DNA from: Candidatus Scybalocola faecigallinarum
GTDB lineage: Bacteria > Bacillota > Clostridia > Lachnospirales > Lachnospiraceae
Direction of reading: 5' to 3'
Assembly: GCA_018711005.1 (NCBI GenBank)
Contig: DVIT01000052.1
Span: 1-52,010, forward strand
Length of the DNA: 52,010 nucleotides
How positions within the stretch are numbered: the stretch's first letter is position 1; each line of letters starts with the position of its first letter. The notes beneath the pieces are model-generated. The model was not told where the DNA came from. It did not search any database and saw only the letters and a list, made by a program, of their open reading frames with translations. Both the position numbers and the translations under genes were made by a program. Of the stretch, positions 38,735 through 47,426 are shown in pieces.

Positions 38735-38763
38735 ATTGTATCAAAAACTCGTGCAATTGTCAA
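38735..38763 (-). promoter_or_regulatory. Strong promoter of the SH3/SleB hydrolase gene
   Basis: On the minus strand a perfect TTGACA (plus 38758-38763), 17 bases, then TACAAT (38735-38740). The leader to ATG 38599 is about 130 bases and AT-rich at its start. Confidence 0.75.
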
Positions 38764-39113
38764 ATCTTTTATTAAAAAACCGTTTTTTCTTTAAAACTAA
38801 GTCTGTCATAGTGTATATCTTATATTTTTAATATGATTTTTGGGAAAAATCCCCACCGCGTAAAACTTCTGTAATATTTATTTTCTTTCATCGCGTATCA
38901 AATTTTAAACTTAGACATTATTGACATGCCGTTTTTGACAAAATATTACATAAATATTAATTGTTTTCCAGCAAAATATTGCTTGCTTTTTATTTTCTTG
39001 TGCCTTGCCGGACGCACCCGGCAAATGGCACTGTACCTGCAGCGCGCGCCTGGCACCGCATCCGGCAAAGCAAAGCCTCGATCACGCAGGCGCCCATCCC
39101 CTTGCGGCACACA
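38764..39113 (+). other. Intergenic region with a possible small-RNA gene
   Basis: No credible protein gene occupies 38764-39113. The first half is very AT-rich. On the plus strand TTGACA (38921-38926), 17 bases and TATTAC (38944-38949) could act as a promoter. From about 39000 the DNA becomes GC-rich and has a perfect TTGCCGG/CCGGCAA hairpin (39005-39011 with 39018-39024), then reaches the terminator at 39114-39152. A transcript of about 200 bases is possible. I do not recognise a known RNA family. Confidence 0.3.
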
Positions 39114-39152
39114 AAAAAGCTGCCCATGCATAAACAACATGAGCAGCTTTTT
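39114..39152. terminator. Terminator of the polA-coaE transcript
   Basis: Arms AAAAAGCTGC (39114-39123) and GCAGCTTTTT (39143-39152), with inner CATG/CATG pairing. It lies directly after the coaE stop on the minus strand and would also stop a plus-strand transcript. Confidence 0.88.
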
Positions 39153-39155
39153 ACA

Positions 39156-39743
39156 TCAATGCTGATCCATCAATTTTTCGATTTCCTTCCGAAGATGTTC
39201 CAGATCACTGTTATTTTCCAGGATCTTATCACAGTTTTTCGCGAACTGTTCTTCAGACAGCTGGTTACGGATAATAGAGTCGATCTTTTCATCAGAATAA
39301 TTTCGCGTCTCTTTCATCCGGCGCCGCCGGATCCCTTCCTCAGAATGGACGTACCAAAACTCATCACATATATCCCGATAACCGCATTCAATGAGCAGCG
39401 CCGCTTCAACAACGATCAGCGGCAGCTCGCTTTGGGCGATTTGTCTCTCGATTTCTTCCCGGACATTGGGATGTACAATATTATTTAATGTTTCCAGCAG
39501 CCTGGGCTGATGAAATACAATAGCCGAAAGCTTTGGCCGGTCAATATTTTTATCTTCCATAAGGATTTCCGGGCCAAACGCCTCAACGATCTTTTCGTAG
39601 CTTTTCCCCCCGGGCGACGACAGCTCCCGGGCCACTTCGTCGGCAATAATGATCCTGGCGCCATATTCATTTTCCAGGATCCGCAGCACCTCAGTCTTGC
39701 CGCTGCCGGCACCGCCGGTAATACCGATCACTCTTTTTGTCAT
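39156..39743 (-). CDS. coaE: Dephospho-CoA kinase
   Basis: A 195-residue kinase catalysing the last step of coenzyme A synthesis. P-loop GITGGAGSGKTEV lies at residues 7-19, with 'IIADEVARELSSPGGKSYEKI' in two blocks, 'HPNVREEI' and 'VVEAALLIECG' as family features. Length is normal. AGGAGGT precedes the ATG. It follows polA after 50 bases; the polA-coaE neighbourhood is common in Firmicutes. Confidence 0.95.
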   Translation of the reverse strand: MTKRVIGITGGAGSGKTEVLRILENEYGARIIIADEVARELSSPGGKSYEKIVEAFGPEILMEDKNIDRPKLSAIVFHQPRLLETLNNIVHPNVREEIERQIAQSELPLIVVEAALLIECGYRDICDEFWYVHSEEGIRRRRMKETRNYSDEKIDSIIRNQLSEEQFAKNCDKILENNSDLEHLRKEIEKLMDQH

Positions 39744-39793
39744 TTTGTACCTCCTGGGCCGTGTTTTTTCCTTTGCACTACTACTGCCCTACC

Positions 39794-42409
39794 CTACTTT
39801 GCCTCATACCAGTTATTTCCCGTATGAATATCGATCTCCAAAGGCACCTCCAAATGGGCGGCATTTTCCATTTCTTCCTTTAAGATCTCCCGCACAAGGG
39901 CTTCTTCTTCTTTTGCAGCTTCTATGAGCAGCTCGTCATGGACCTGAAGGATCAGCCGTGACTTTAAGTGCATGGATTCCAGACGGTTTTTCACCCGGAT
40001 CATAGCGATCTTAATAATGTCCGCCGCTGTGCCCTGGATGGGCGAGTTCATGGCAATACGTTCGCCAAAGGAACGCTGCATAAAATTGCTGGACTTTAAC
40101 TCAGGCATGGGCCGGCGCCGTCCGAACATTGTCATGGAATAACCGTTTTCTTTGGCATCGCTGACCATTTTATCCAAAAATGCCTTTACCTGAGGATATG
40201 TGTGAAAATATTTTTCAATATACTCTCCCGCTTCCTTCCGGGTAATGCTCAGATCCTGGCTCAGTCCAAAGGAGCTGATGCCGTAAACAATACCGAAATT
40301 TACCGCCTTGGCATTACGTCTCTGCTGGGACGTTACCTGATCCAAAGGCGTATGGAATACCTGGGATGCGGTCATTTTATGAATGTCCTGCTCCTCCCGG
40401 TACGCCTGGATCAAATTGGGATCGCCGGACATATGGGCCAGGACCCTCAGCTCGATCTGAGAATAGTCTGCATCCACAAAGACATACCCGTCCTCCGGCA
40501 CAAAAACCTTTCGGATCAAACGTCCCAGCTCCATGCGGATGGGAATATTCTGAAGGTTGGGTTCCGTGCTGCTGATCCGCCCGGTGGCTGTAATGGTCTG
40601 ATGGAACTTTCCGTGGATACGGCCATCGTCCTGAATATAAACTTCCAGGCCATCCGCATAGGTGGACTTTAGCTTTGTCAGCTGACGGTACTCCAAAATA
40701 TCGTTGACAATAGGATCTTCCGTACGCAGCTTTTCCAGCACCTCTGCCGACGTAGAGTATCCGGTCTTTGTTTTTTTGCCATAAGGAAGCCGAAGCTTTT
40801 CAAATAAGATCACCCCAAGCTGTTTTGGGGAATTAATATTAAAGGTTTCCCCGGCAAGCTCATAAATATTAGCTTCCAGCTCCCGGATCCGGGATACAAG
40901 GGCATCTCCATATGCTTTCAGGGCATCCCTTTGGGTTTTAATGCCATAATCCTCCATGGATCTCAGCACATAGGCCAGAGGAAGCTCGATCTGATCATAA
41001 AGGGTATCCATCTTGGCCTGGCTGAGGGCGTCTCTTAACGGTCCCCGGCTCATCCGGGGTACGGCGCAATTCCAGCCAAGGAACTTAAAAAACATATCCG
41101 GATTCTGTCCATAAACCGTTTCATGGCTGTTTTTTGCAAATACATCCTGATGGGACGGCAGGGTAATATCCAGATAATCTCTGGCAATATCATCATAATT
41201 ATAGGCATCCTTTAAAGGATTCATAAGATACGCTCCAATAGAGCTGTCAAATACATGCTCCAGCGGGATCCAAAGATGAGCCAGCGTTTCTTTTATATGA
41301 CATACGCACAAGGTAAAGCCCCGCCAGATCAGCCCATCGGCCACATCCTGGCCGCTGCATAAATCTGCCGGGATGAAAAAGCTGTTTGGCGCACCTTCCA
41401 GGCTGATGCAAATGCCCTCCGGCGCCTGGTCGTGATAATAAAGACCTGCTTCCTTTCCTTCACAGCCATCGCAGGCCTGCCAGAACTCCTCTATCGCCGT
41501 TACCTGCCGGGCTGCCGGAATATCCGAAGCCGCAGGGGCGGCATCCTGGTCAAAGCGTGAAATAATATTTTTAAATTCCAGACGCTTAAACAATAAATAA
41601 GCCTCCGGCGTATACATATTGCCTACAGCCATTTCTTCCGGAGACGCTTCTACAGGACAGTGGGTATCAATGGTTGCCAGGACCTTGCTGAGCTTGGCCT
41701 GCTCCCAGTATTCCACAAGGTTTTGGGAAGCTTTTTTCGGCTTGATCTCTGCGGCATGCTCATAAGCGGTCTCAATATTTTTATAGGCAGAAATAATCTT
41801 TGCCGCAGTCTTTTCCCCGATCCCGGGAACGCCGGGGATATTGTCCGACGCATCGCCCATCAGCGCCTTCATATCAATAAATTCCACAGGCGTCACCTGG
41901 TACTTTTCCTTAACATCCCCAGCATAATAGTCCTCAATCTGGGTCCCGGTCATCTTTGTCTTTGGAATGCGGATCTTTACTTTATCTGTCGCCAGCTGTA
42001 AAAGATCCCGGTCGCCTGAGATCACCGATACATCCATGCCCAGGGCCTCGCATCGGCCGCAAAGGGTTCCGATAATATCATCCGCCTCGTACCCTTCCAT
42101 TTCCATCGTCTTAATGTTCATGGCTGCCAGAACTTCTTTGATCACAGGGATCTGCTGGCGCAGCTCATCCGGCATGGCCTTGCGCGTCCCCTTATAATCG
42201 CCAAACATCTTATGGCGGAATGTGGGCGCGCTTACATCAAAGGCTACGCCAAGATAATCCGGATGTTCCTCATCCAGAATCTTAAACATAATGTTCAGAA
42301 AACCGTACACCGCATTGGTATGAAGGCCCTCGGAATTGGTCAGATCTGGTATGCCGTAAAAGGCGCGGTTTAAAATACTAAGTCCATCAATCAATACTGC
42401 TTTACTCAT
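39794..42409 (-). CDS. polA: DNA polymerase I
   Basis: An 871-residue polymerase. The start at ATG 42409 gives MSKAVLIDGLSILNRAFYG with GGAAGGA upstream. The 5'-3' exonuclease domain (about 1-290) keeps 'YEADDIIGTL', 'SGDRDLLQLA' and 'GDASDNIPGVPGIGEKTA'. The polymerase domain has motif A 'DADYSQIELRVLAH', the O-helix 'RRNAKAVNFGIVYGIS' and motif C 'VHDELLIEA'. The middle domain has lost the DxE, NxxxD and YxxxD residues of proofreading, so it should lack 3'-5' exonuclease, as in Bacillus-type Pol I. It overlaps the preceding zinc-finger gene by 8 bases. Confidence 0.95.
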   Translation of the reverse strand: MSKAVLIDGLSILNRAFYGIPDLTNSEGLHTNAVYGFLNIMFKILDEEHPDYLGVAFDVSAPTFRHKMFGDYKGTRKAMPDELRQQIPVIKEVLAAMNIKTMEMEGYEADDIIGTLCGRCEALGMDVSVISGDRDLLQLATDKVKIRIPKTKMTGTQIEDYYAGDVKEKYQVTPVEFIDMKALMGDASDNIPGVPGIGEKTAAKIISAYKNIETAYEHAAEIKPKKASQNLVEYWEQAKLSKVLATIDTHCPVEASPEEMAVGNMYTPEAYLLFKRLEFKNIISRFDQDAAPAASDIPAARQVTAIEEFWQACDGCEGKEAGLYYHDQAPEGICISLEGAPNSFFIPADLCSGQDVADGLIWRGFTLCVCHIKETLAHLWIPLEHVFDSSIGAYLMNPLKDAYNYDDIARDYLDITLPSHQDVFAKNSHETVYGQNPDMFFKFLGWNCAVPRMSRGPLRDALSQAKMDTLYDQIELPLAYVLRSMEDYGIKTQRDALKAYGDALVSRIRELEANIYELAGETFNINSPKQLGVILFEKLRLPYGKKTKTGYSTSAEVLEKLRTEDPIVNDILEYRQLTKLKSTYADGLEVYIQDDGRIHGKFHQTITATGRISSTEPNLQNIPIRMELGRLIRKVFVPEDGYVFVDADYSQIELRVLAHMSGDPNLIQAYREEQDIHKMTASQVFHTPLDQVTSQQRRNAKAVNFGIVYGISSFGLSQDLSITRKEAGEYIEKYFHTYPQVKAFLDKMVSDAKENGYSMTMFGRRRPMPELKSSNFMQRSFGERIAMNSPIQGTAADIIKIAMIRVKNRLESMHLKSRLILQVHDELLIEAAKEEEALVREILKEEMENAAHLEVPLEIDIHTGNNWYEAK

Positions 42410-42926
42410 TATCAGTTCCTTCCTCACCAGCAGTCTGAATACGGCGCAAAGGCATATCAAAGCTGCTGTTTATAAAATAATCCTCCGGCTGACGGGTAAT
42501 AAAAGACTTGGCATCTCCGTAAGACGCGGAAATATCCAGATTTACGGCGCTGCTGATCCTTTGGATATATCTTGCCGTAAGATCCGGATGGTTATACACG
42601 TTATAATAAATAAATCCGCCGACGCAGGCAATCACAAGCAGCCCCGCAATACTGCCCAGCTTGCGCCGCGTACTTCGGGAATGCTTTTTAGCAATAGCCT
42701 CTTTTTTGGAGGCAATGTACTTTTTCAAATCTCCCTTAAAATCTACCAGGATATGCTCATCCTCATCCAGCTGCTTGACGCCCACCATGACGATATAGTA
42801 AACTTCCAGTTCATCATAACAGTCACTGCAATTTTCAATATGCTGGATAAACTTTTCATTTTGTTCATCGTTCAATTTTCCTTCAATAAACGGCACGATC
42901 AGCGCCTGGGCTTCTCTGCAATCCAT
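42402..42926 (-). CDS. Zinc-finger (anti-sigma-like) membrane protein
   Basis: A 174-residue protein with an N-terminal zf-HC2/ZAS-like domain: Cys3, His29, Cys33 and Cys36 (HIENCSDC) would bind zinc. A charged helical stretch follows, then one membrane helix (about 90-110, 'GLLVIACVGGFIYY') and a 60-residue external tail. This is the layout of an anti-sigma factor, but no sigma gene is adjacent. Instead it overlaps polA by 8 bases and is the first gene of the polA-coaE transcript. Its role may be a house-keeping one in this lineage. TTAGGAG lies upstream of the ATG. Confidence 0.8.
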   Translation of the reverse strand: MDCREAQALIVPFIEGKLNDEQNEKFIQHIENCSDCYDELEVYYIVMVGVKQLDEDEHILVDFKGDLKKYIASKKEAIAKKHSRSTRRKLGSIAGLLVIACVGGFIYYNVYNHPDLTARYIQRISSAVNLDISASYGDAKSFITRQPEDYFINSSFDMPLRRIQTAGEEGTDNE

Positions 42927-43022
42927 ATCCTTTTTTCTCCTAAACGTTTAAAACAGCCGCTGCGGCGGTCACGGCGCTTTTCAGCGGGATATATACGATA
43001 GATAAATAGCCGCTCTTTGGCT

Positions 43023-43028
43023 ATTATA
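43023..43028 (-). promoter_or_regulatory. -10 element of the zinc-finger-polA-coaE operon
   Basis: A perfect TATAAT on the minus strand, about 97 bases before ATG 42926. Its -35 counterpart (TTTATA) is weak. A small inverted repeat ATAGCC/GGCTAT overlaps it. Confidence 0.4.
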
Positions 43029-43106
43029 GCACTTTTTTTGGAGTTTATAAAGGTTATCTTTTTATTTACACTAAAAAGGGGTTATATTACGTTACTGTTT
43101 ACTGGC

Positions 43107-43135
43107 TTGCAAGTGAACACTAACTATATTACAAT
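43107..43135 (+). promoter_or_regulatory. Promoter of the DUF3783-dehydrogenase gene
   Basis: TTGCAA (43107-43112), a 17-base spacer and TACAAT (43130-43135), 59 bases before the start codon at 43195. Confidence 0.65.
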
Positions 43136-43194
43136 AGAATCAGGCGACGCCTTAGAAAGTCAAAAGGGCGGCGTTCAGATCAGGAGGTGGTTTT

Positions 43195-44640
43195 ATGGCC
43201 GGAACAGAAACTGTTCTATTATATAATTTTGAAAATTCCCCAAAGCTTAGGGGACTGAAAATGATCTTTTTAAAAATGGGGATCCGCATGCGCATGGTAA
43301 CCCCGGATATGTATTTGCAGACCATTGGCGCTCTGGCGCATATTAAAGGCTATGAATGGACCGATCAGGTTTACGAGGGCGACGGTTTTTCTGATGAAAT
43401 GATGGTCATGAGCGGTTTTTCCAATGCACGGCTGGATGAGCTTCTCCGCCAGATGCGCAAAAACAAGATCCCGCGGATTGCATTAAAAGCCATTGTCACG
43501 GCCCACAATGCATCCTGGAACTCTCTTATGCTCCACGGCGAGCTTGGCAAAGAACACGCCATGATGACCGGAGGCGCTTCCTCATCCCAAAACGCCATGA
43601 TGGATGCTGTTATATATAAAGGGAAGGGACAGTTTGCCCTGGAACAGCGCAAGATCCCTTCCATCGTCCATCCTAAGGACGCCATTGTTAAAGTCACTCT
43701 GGCATCCATATGCACCAGCGACCTGCACATTAAACATGGCAGCGTTCCAAAAGCTGTTCCCGGCATTGTGGTCGGCCATGAAATGGTGGGCCAGATCGTA
43801 CAGCTTGGCAGCCAGGTTTCCGGACTGGCCGTAGGCGACCGCGTGGCCGTAAATGTGGAAACCTTCTGCGGGGAATGCTTTTTCTGCCAAAACGGTTTTG
43901 TCAATAACTGCACTGATGCCAACGGCGGCTGGGCCTTAGGCTGCCGCATTGACGGAGGACAGGCGGAATATGTCCGCGTTCCTTTTGCCCAAAACGGACT
44001 GACAAAGATCCCGGACAATGTTACCGATGAACAGGCCATCTTTACAGGAGACATCCTCTCTACAGGATACTGGGGCGCAAAAATCAGCGAGATCCGTAAA
44101 AATGACGTTGTAGCCGTCATCGGCGCAGGCCCCACAGGCATTTGCGCCATGCTGTGCGCCAGGCTTTATGAGCCTTCCCAGATCATTGCCATTGATATTG
44201 ACGAAAGCCGCCTGGCCCTTGTCCGGGAGCATGGCATTGCCCATGTAACCATCAACAGCAGTGATTCCGATCCTGAACAGATCATCCGACAGATCACTGA
44301 CGGACGCGGCGCGGATGTGGTCATTGAAGCCGCCGGAGGAAAGGATACCTTCCAGACCGCCTGGAAGATCGCCCGGCCCAATGCCATTGTTACCGTCCTG
44401 GCCCTTTATGAGGAAGATCAGATCCTTCCGCTGCCCCACATGTACGGCAAGAACCTGACCTTTAAGACCGGCGGTGTGGACGCCTGCGACTGCTCCCGGA
44501 TCCTGGAGCTGATCTCTGACGGAAAGCTGGACACTACCTGTCTGATCACCCACCGTTTTCCGTTAAAAGACGCCATGAAAGCATATGAGCTGTTTGAAAA
44601 CAAAGAAGATCATGTCATGAAAGTTGTGCTAAAGCCCTAA
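43195..44640 (+). CDS. Fusion of a DUF3783 domain with a zinc-dependent alcohol dehydrogenase
   Basis: A 481-residue protein. Residues 6-124 are a DUF3783-like domain ('LLYNFENSPKLRGLKMIFLK', 'VMSGFSNARLDELLRQMRK', 'IALKAIVTAHNASWNSL', 'HGELGKEHAMM'), elsewhere a small protein of unknown role. After a Gly/Ser linker (125-134) a full medium-chain dehydrogenase begins at Met135. Its catalytic zinc ligands are Cys173, His195 and Glu196, structural zinc cysteines 225, 228, 231 and 239, and the NAD(P) loop GAGPTG is at 310-315. AGGAGGTGG precedes ATG 43195. GGAGG at 43570-43574 is too far (22 bases) from the internal ATG to suggest a separate gene. Substrate unknown. Confidence 0.85.
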   Translation: MAGTETVLLYNFENSPKLRGLKMIFLKMGIRMRMVTPDMYLQTIGALAHIKGYEWTDQVYEGDGFSDEMMVMSGFSNARLDELLRQMRKNKIPRIALKAIVTAHNASWNSLMLHGELGKEHAMMTGGASSSQNAMMDAVIYKGKGQFALEQRKIPSIVHPKDAIVKVTLASICTSDLHIKHGSVPKAVPGIVVGHEMVGQIVQLGSQVSGLAVGDRVAVNVETFCGECFFCQNGFVNNCTDANGGWALGCRIDGGQAEYVRVPFAQNGLTKIPDNVTDEQAIFTGDILSTGYWGAKISEIRKNDVVAVIGAGPTGICAMLCARLYEPSQIIAIDIDESRLALVREHGIAHVTINSSDSDPEQIIRQITDGRGADVVIEAAGGKDTFQTAWKIARPNAIVTVLALYEEDQILPLPHMYGKNLTFKTGGVDACDCSRILELISDGKLDTTCLITHRFPLKDAMKAYELFENKEDHVMKVVLKP

Positions 44641-44675
44641 GCCCGGCACAGGTCATTCCTCAACACACTGAAAAT

Positions 44676-44718
44676 AAGGCTGTAGTTTACATAATATTTT
44701 TATGTAAACTACAGCCTT
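44676..44718. terminator. Terminator of the dehydrogenase gene
   Basis: Perfect 19-base arms 44676-44694 and 44700-44718 around a 5-base loop, 35 bases after the stop codon. Confidence 0.85.
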
Positions 44719-44777
44719 TACTGTGGCCACTTACCGAATGCACGCCCCCCCCTCTTGCCGAATGACTGGCATAAAAA

Positions 44778-44808
44778 ACAGCACTCAGAAAAAAAACCTG
44801 AGTGCTGT
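44778..44808 (-). terminator. Terminator of the tRNA-Leu transcript
   Basis: Perfect arms ACAGCACTCAG (44778-44788) and CTGAGTGCTGT (44798-44808); on the minus strand a T run follows. It lies 5 bases after the tRNA end. Confidence 0.85.
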
Positions 44809-44812
44809 CCTA

Positions 44813-44894
44813 TGCCGCTGGCCGGACTCGAACCGGCACGGATCGCTCCGCTTGATTTTGAGTCAAGTGCGTCTACCAATTCCGCCACAGCGGC
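44813..44894 (-). tRNA. tRNA-Leu, anticodon CAA
   Basis: The minus strand folds as a tRNA: acceptor GCCGCTG with CAGCGGC plus discriminator A, T-arm with GGTTCGAGTCC, D-loop with GGTAGACGC. The anticodon arm CTTGA-CTCAAAA-TCAAG gives anticodon CAA. A variable arm fits the leucine class. CCA is not encoded. Confidence 0.95.
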
Positions 44895-44979
44895 AAACAA
44901 TAATACCATTTACTGCAAGAAATATAATATCATTTCCTGCAGTAAATGTCAATATTTTTTTATTTTTTTGAATAATTCC

Positions 44980-45056
44980 AAAAATCCCATCGCCGCAGGC
45001 GATTATAAACGATCCGGTCAGACCTGTGCGTTTGCTGCGCAAGCCGCGAAAACGTG
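44980..45056. repeat. Dispersed repeat element, copy 1
   Basis: Module A (44980-45004), centred on the hairpin ATCGCCGCAGGCGAT, is identical over 25 bases to 51449-51473. Module B (45023-45056), containing TGCGTTTGCTGCGCA and GCGAAAAC, resembles 51401-51432. The order is A then B here. Confidence 0.6.
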
Positions 45057-45058
45057 AT

Positions 45059-45889
45059 TTACTTTTTCAGCCACTCTTTATACTCCTGGGGATCCAGCTG
45101 ACCGCTGCGGGCAAGATTCAGCTTCTGCTTTGCCTCCTGGTACCATGCCTCAAAAGCTTCTCTGGAAAGATTCTCCGCCCGTTTACGCGGCTTTGCCATA
45201 CGCGCGTAGTGAGCCTTATAAGCTCTTGTATAAGCCTGAAGCAGATCATCATTTTTCACAGAGCGGGCAAAGGTCTGGGTATAGCCTACATCCTGGCAGG
45301 TTTTACCATCCTGGGTATAAACCCTCGGACAATAATCAATATTACTCTTTTTCGGTATAAATAAGCGCCGGCAATTTTTACATATCTTGACCAAAACCTT
45401 ATGACGGATAATCTCTGAAAACTCCAGGAACAGACATTCTTCAAACCCAAGCAGGAAATAATCCAGCGCAGGCTGCCCATCCAGCATCACATAATGGGTT
45501 TGTGTGTAAAAACGGTACTTTCCCGCATCTTCCAAAAGCGTCTCAGACAAACCGTGCTGAGCATAATCCGTCAGCCACTTTTGATAGGTCTTTTGAAGAC
45601 TCTCAAGACCGCTTTTGCAAAAAAGCCCTTTATATGCCCCGTTAAGGCTATTTTCCAAAAAGCAGCTGAAATTGCTCTGGGAAATATGCCGGAAATACGG
45701 ATGGAGGCTTCTTAAAAATTCCATATTGTCCCCAGGCGGATTCCCATAATCGATCCGGGACAAATCTGCATAAAGGAATTCCAGCAAAGTGCTTCCGGTC
45801 TCCCACTTCTCATCCGGATTCCGATAAGCCATCGTTTCCGAATAAATACCCGTATATACATGTATGTACAAGTCCTCTTTGTTTGACAT
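45059..45889 (-). CDS. Zinc-finger protein, possibly DUF6076
   Basis: A 276-residue soluble protein. The first 160 residues are helical and of unknown kind. A zinc-binding segment follows: 'CKNCRRLFIPKKSNIDYCPR' with a fourth Cys in 'KTCQDVG', so a CxxC...C...C pattern. A helix after it ('TQTFARSVKNDDLLQAYTRA') is seen in CGNR/DUF6076-like proteins of Lachnospiraceae. The tail is basic and helical. It may bind nucleic acid; function is not known. It is flanked by a repeat element and by the ABC operon; the ATG is at 45889. Confidence 0.7.
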   Translation of the reverse strand: MSNKEDLYIHVYTGIYSETMAYRNPDEKWETGSTLLEFLYADLSRIDYGNPPGDNMEFLRSLHPYFRHISQSNFSCFLENSLNGAYKGLFCKSGLESLQKTYQKWLTDYAQHGLSETLLEDAGKYRFYTQTHYVMLDGQPALDYFLLGFEECLFLEFSEIIRHKVLVKICKNCRRLFIPKKSNIDYCPRVYTQDGKTCQDVGYTQTFARSVKNDDLLQAYTRAYKAHYARMAKPRKRAENLSREAFEAWYQEAKQKLNLARSGQLDPQEYKEWLKK

Positions 45890-46014
45890 AACCGTTCCCC
45901 CTATGCTTGGTAGTCACGAATTTTTTATATATTATTACTATATATAATTTTCTTCTCCGAGTCAACTATATTTTTCTCCATAGGGGTGAACAGCTTTACT
46001 GCAGCCATGCAGGG

Positions 46015-46701
46015 TTAAGCCTCTTTATTTTCGTCAGCTTTCTTTTCAATCGTTCCGCCCTTCATCAAATACACCTCATCGCACAAAGCACGAATATCTT
46101 CACTATTATGGCTTGTAATCAGAATGATGCGTCCGGATTTTTTATAATCCAGGAGCAGTCTGCGAATATCCTCAACACCTGACTCATCCAGGCCATTCAT
46201 AGGTTCGTCAAGAATAAGGATATTTGGTTCTTCCATGATTGCCTGGGCAATCCCCAGACGCTGTTTCATACCAAATGAGTATTTTCCTACCCATTTCCTG
46301 CTTTCCGGATCCAGACCCACACGACGGATGGCGTCTTTTACCTGAGATTTGGAGATCTGATTTCGTATTTTTGCTAAATATAATAAATTGGCATAACCGG
46401 ACTGATACCAAATAAATCCCGGAGATTCGATCAAGGCACCAAGGCTGTCAGGAAAATCAACGTCTTTTCCGATGTGTTTGCCGCAAACAACGATCTTTCC
46501 GTCATCTGGTATCATATATCCGCATATGAGCTTAAAAAGCACCGATTTGCCGCTTCCGTTCCGGCCTACAAAACCATAAATATGATTGTCTGTCAGAGTG
46601 AGATTTATATTTTTTAAAACCTGCTCATTTTTAAATCGTTTACTTACATTGACCACCTCTATTTTTGCAGCTGTGGCCAGATTATTCTTTTGGGGGCTCA
46701 T
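46015..46701 (-). CDS. ABC transporter ATP-binding protein
   Basis: A 228-residue ATPase with Walker A GRNGSGKSV (about residues 47-55), signature YSFGMKQRL, Walker B ILILDEPMNGLD and the switch His in 'LITSHNSED'. The signature has Phe-Gly-Met in place of the usual Ser-Gly-Gly, as in antibiotic/lantibiotic exporters and ABC-2 systems. AAGGAG lies upstream, and the ATG overlaps the stop of the membrane gene before it (ATGA). It is the last gene of a five-gene operon. Confidence 0.92.
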   Translation of the reverse strand: MSPQKNNLATAAKIEVVNVSKRFKNEQVLKNINLTLTDNHIYGFVGRNGSGKSVLFKLICGYMIPDDGKIVVCGKHIGKDVDFPDSLGALIESPGFIWYQSGYANLLYLAKIRNQISKSQVKDAIRRVGLDPESRKWVGKYSFGMKQRLGIAQAIMEEPNILILDEPMNGLDESGVEDIRRLLLDYKKSGRIILITSHNSEDIRALCDEVYLMKGGTIEKKADENKEA

Positions 46702-47426
46702 AATCCCACACTCCTTAATATAAATGATTTTTTAAATAGTGGCAGTACGGCAGCGGACAGAATACACAAAATTTCAGCGATCAGTACAAACCCTGGTGAA
46801 AAGCCGCCGGCAGACATGCAATCCGTACTATAACCATACATCCCCCAAACCAGAGGATTCAAGGCCGGAGGACAGCCCATAATAACCGGGATTTTTCCAA
46901 GCGCCTGTATAACAAGGATGAAAAACAGCGCCATTGTATGCTGCTGTGATAAAATAACGATCCATATCATTATAGCGATCATCGCCGAGGAATGTACCCA
47001 AAGGATAACCGAAATCCAGGTCAAAGAAAAAGCCATCGGGACATTCATGTTTTCCAAAGCTGCGCTCTTTGGAAAACAGAAGATATTTATCATGGTCAAA
47101 AGCACAAAGTACAGCAGATTGACGGCCATTGTCCTGCCAATCAAGAAAAACCACCAGCGTCTTAAACGCCCATATCGGGGCAAGACATAGCGCGCAGTGG
47201 AAAGTCCGGCGGAAAAGATCCCTCCGCAGGCTCCCCACACCGGGGTAAATAAAAGAAGCCACCAAAGCATATCCACCGGGTTATAGCCCGGTTCTGTAGG
47301 GCCGCCCAGACTGCCGGGCCAGCTTATCGCTGCCGTTGCCCCATGATGCCAGCCGATCAGCCACAGGATAGGCAGGCACAGGAGCGAAAAAATCAAGCAA
47401 AATACGATAAAAGTTTTTCTATTCAT
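46698..47426 (-). CDS. ABC transporter membrane protein 3
   Basis: A 242-residue protein starting at ATG 47426 (MNRKTFIVFCLIFS), with GGGTGAAAG upstream. It has about six membrane helices, and a loop near residues 40-60 rich in Gly/Pro/Trp ('WPGSLGGPTEPGYN'). No family motif is recognised; it looks like an ABC-2 permease. It overlaps the preceding gene by 8 bases and the ATPase gene by 4. Confidence 0.8.
   Translation of the reverse strand: MNRKTFIVFCLIFSLLCLPILWLIGWHHGATAAISWPGSLGGPTEPGYNPVDMLWWLLLFTPVWGACGGIFSAGLSTARYVLPRYGRLRRWWFFLIGRTMAVNLLYFVLLTMINIFCFPKSAALENMNVPMAFSLTWISVILWVHSSAMIAIMIWIVILSQQHTMALFFILVIQALGKIPVIMGCPPALNPLVWGMYGYSTDCMSAGGFSPGFVLIAEILCILSAAVLPLFKKSFILRSVGL

Noticed and set aside
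43371-44553. Long minus-strand frames (about 205-259 codons) opposite the dehydrogenase
   Set aside because: They mirror the codon pattern of the real gene, have no ribosome site, and resemble no family.
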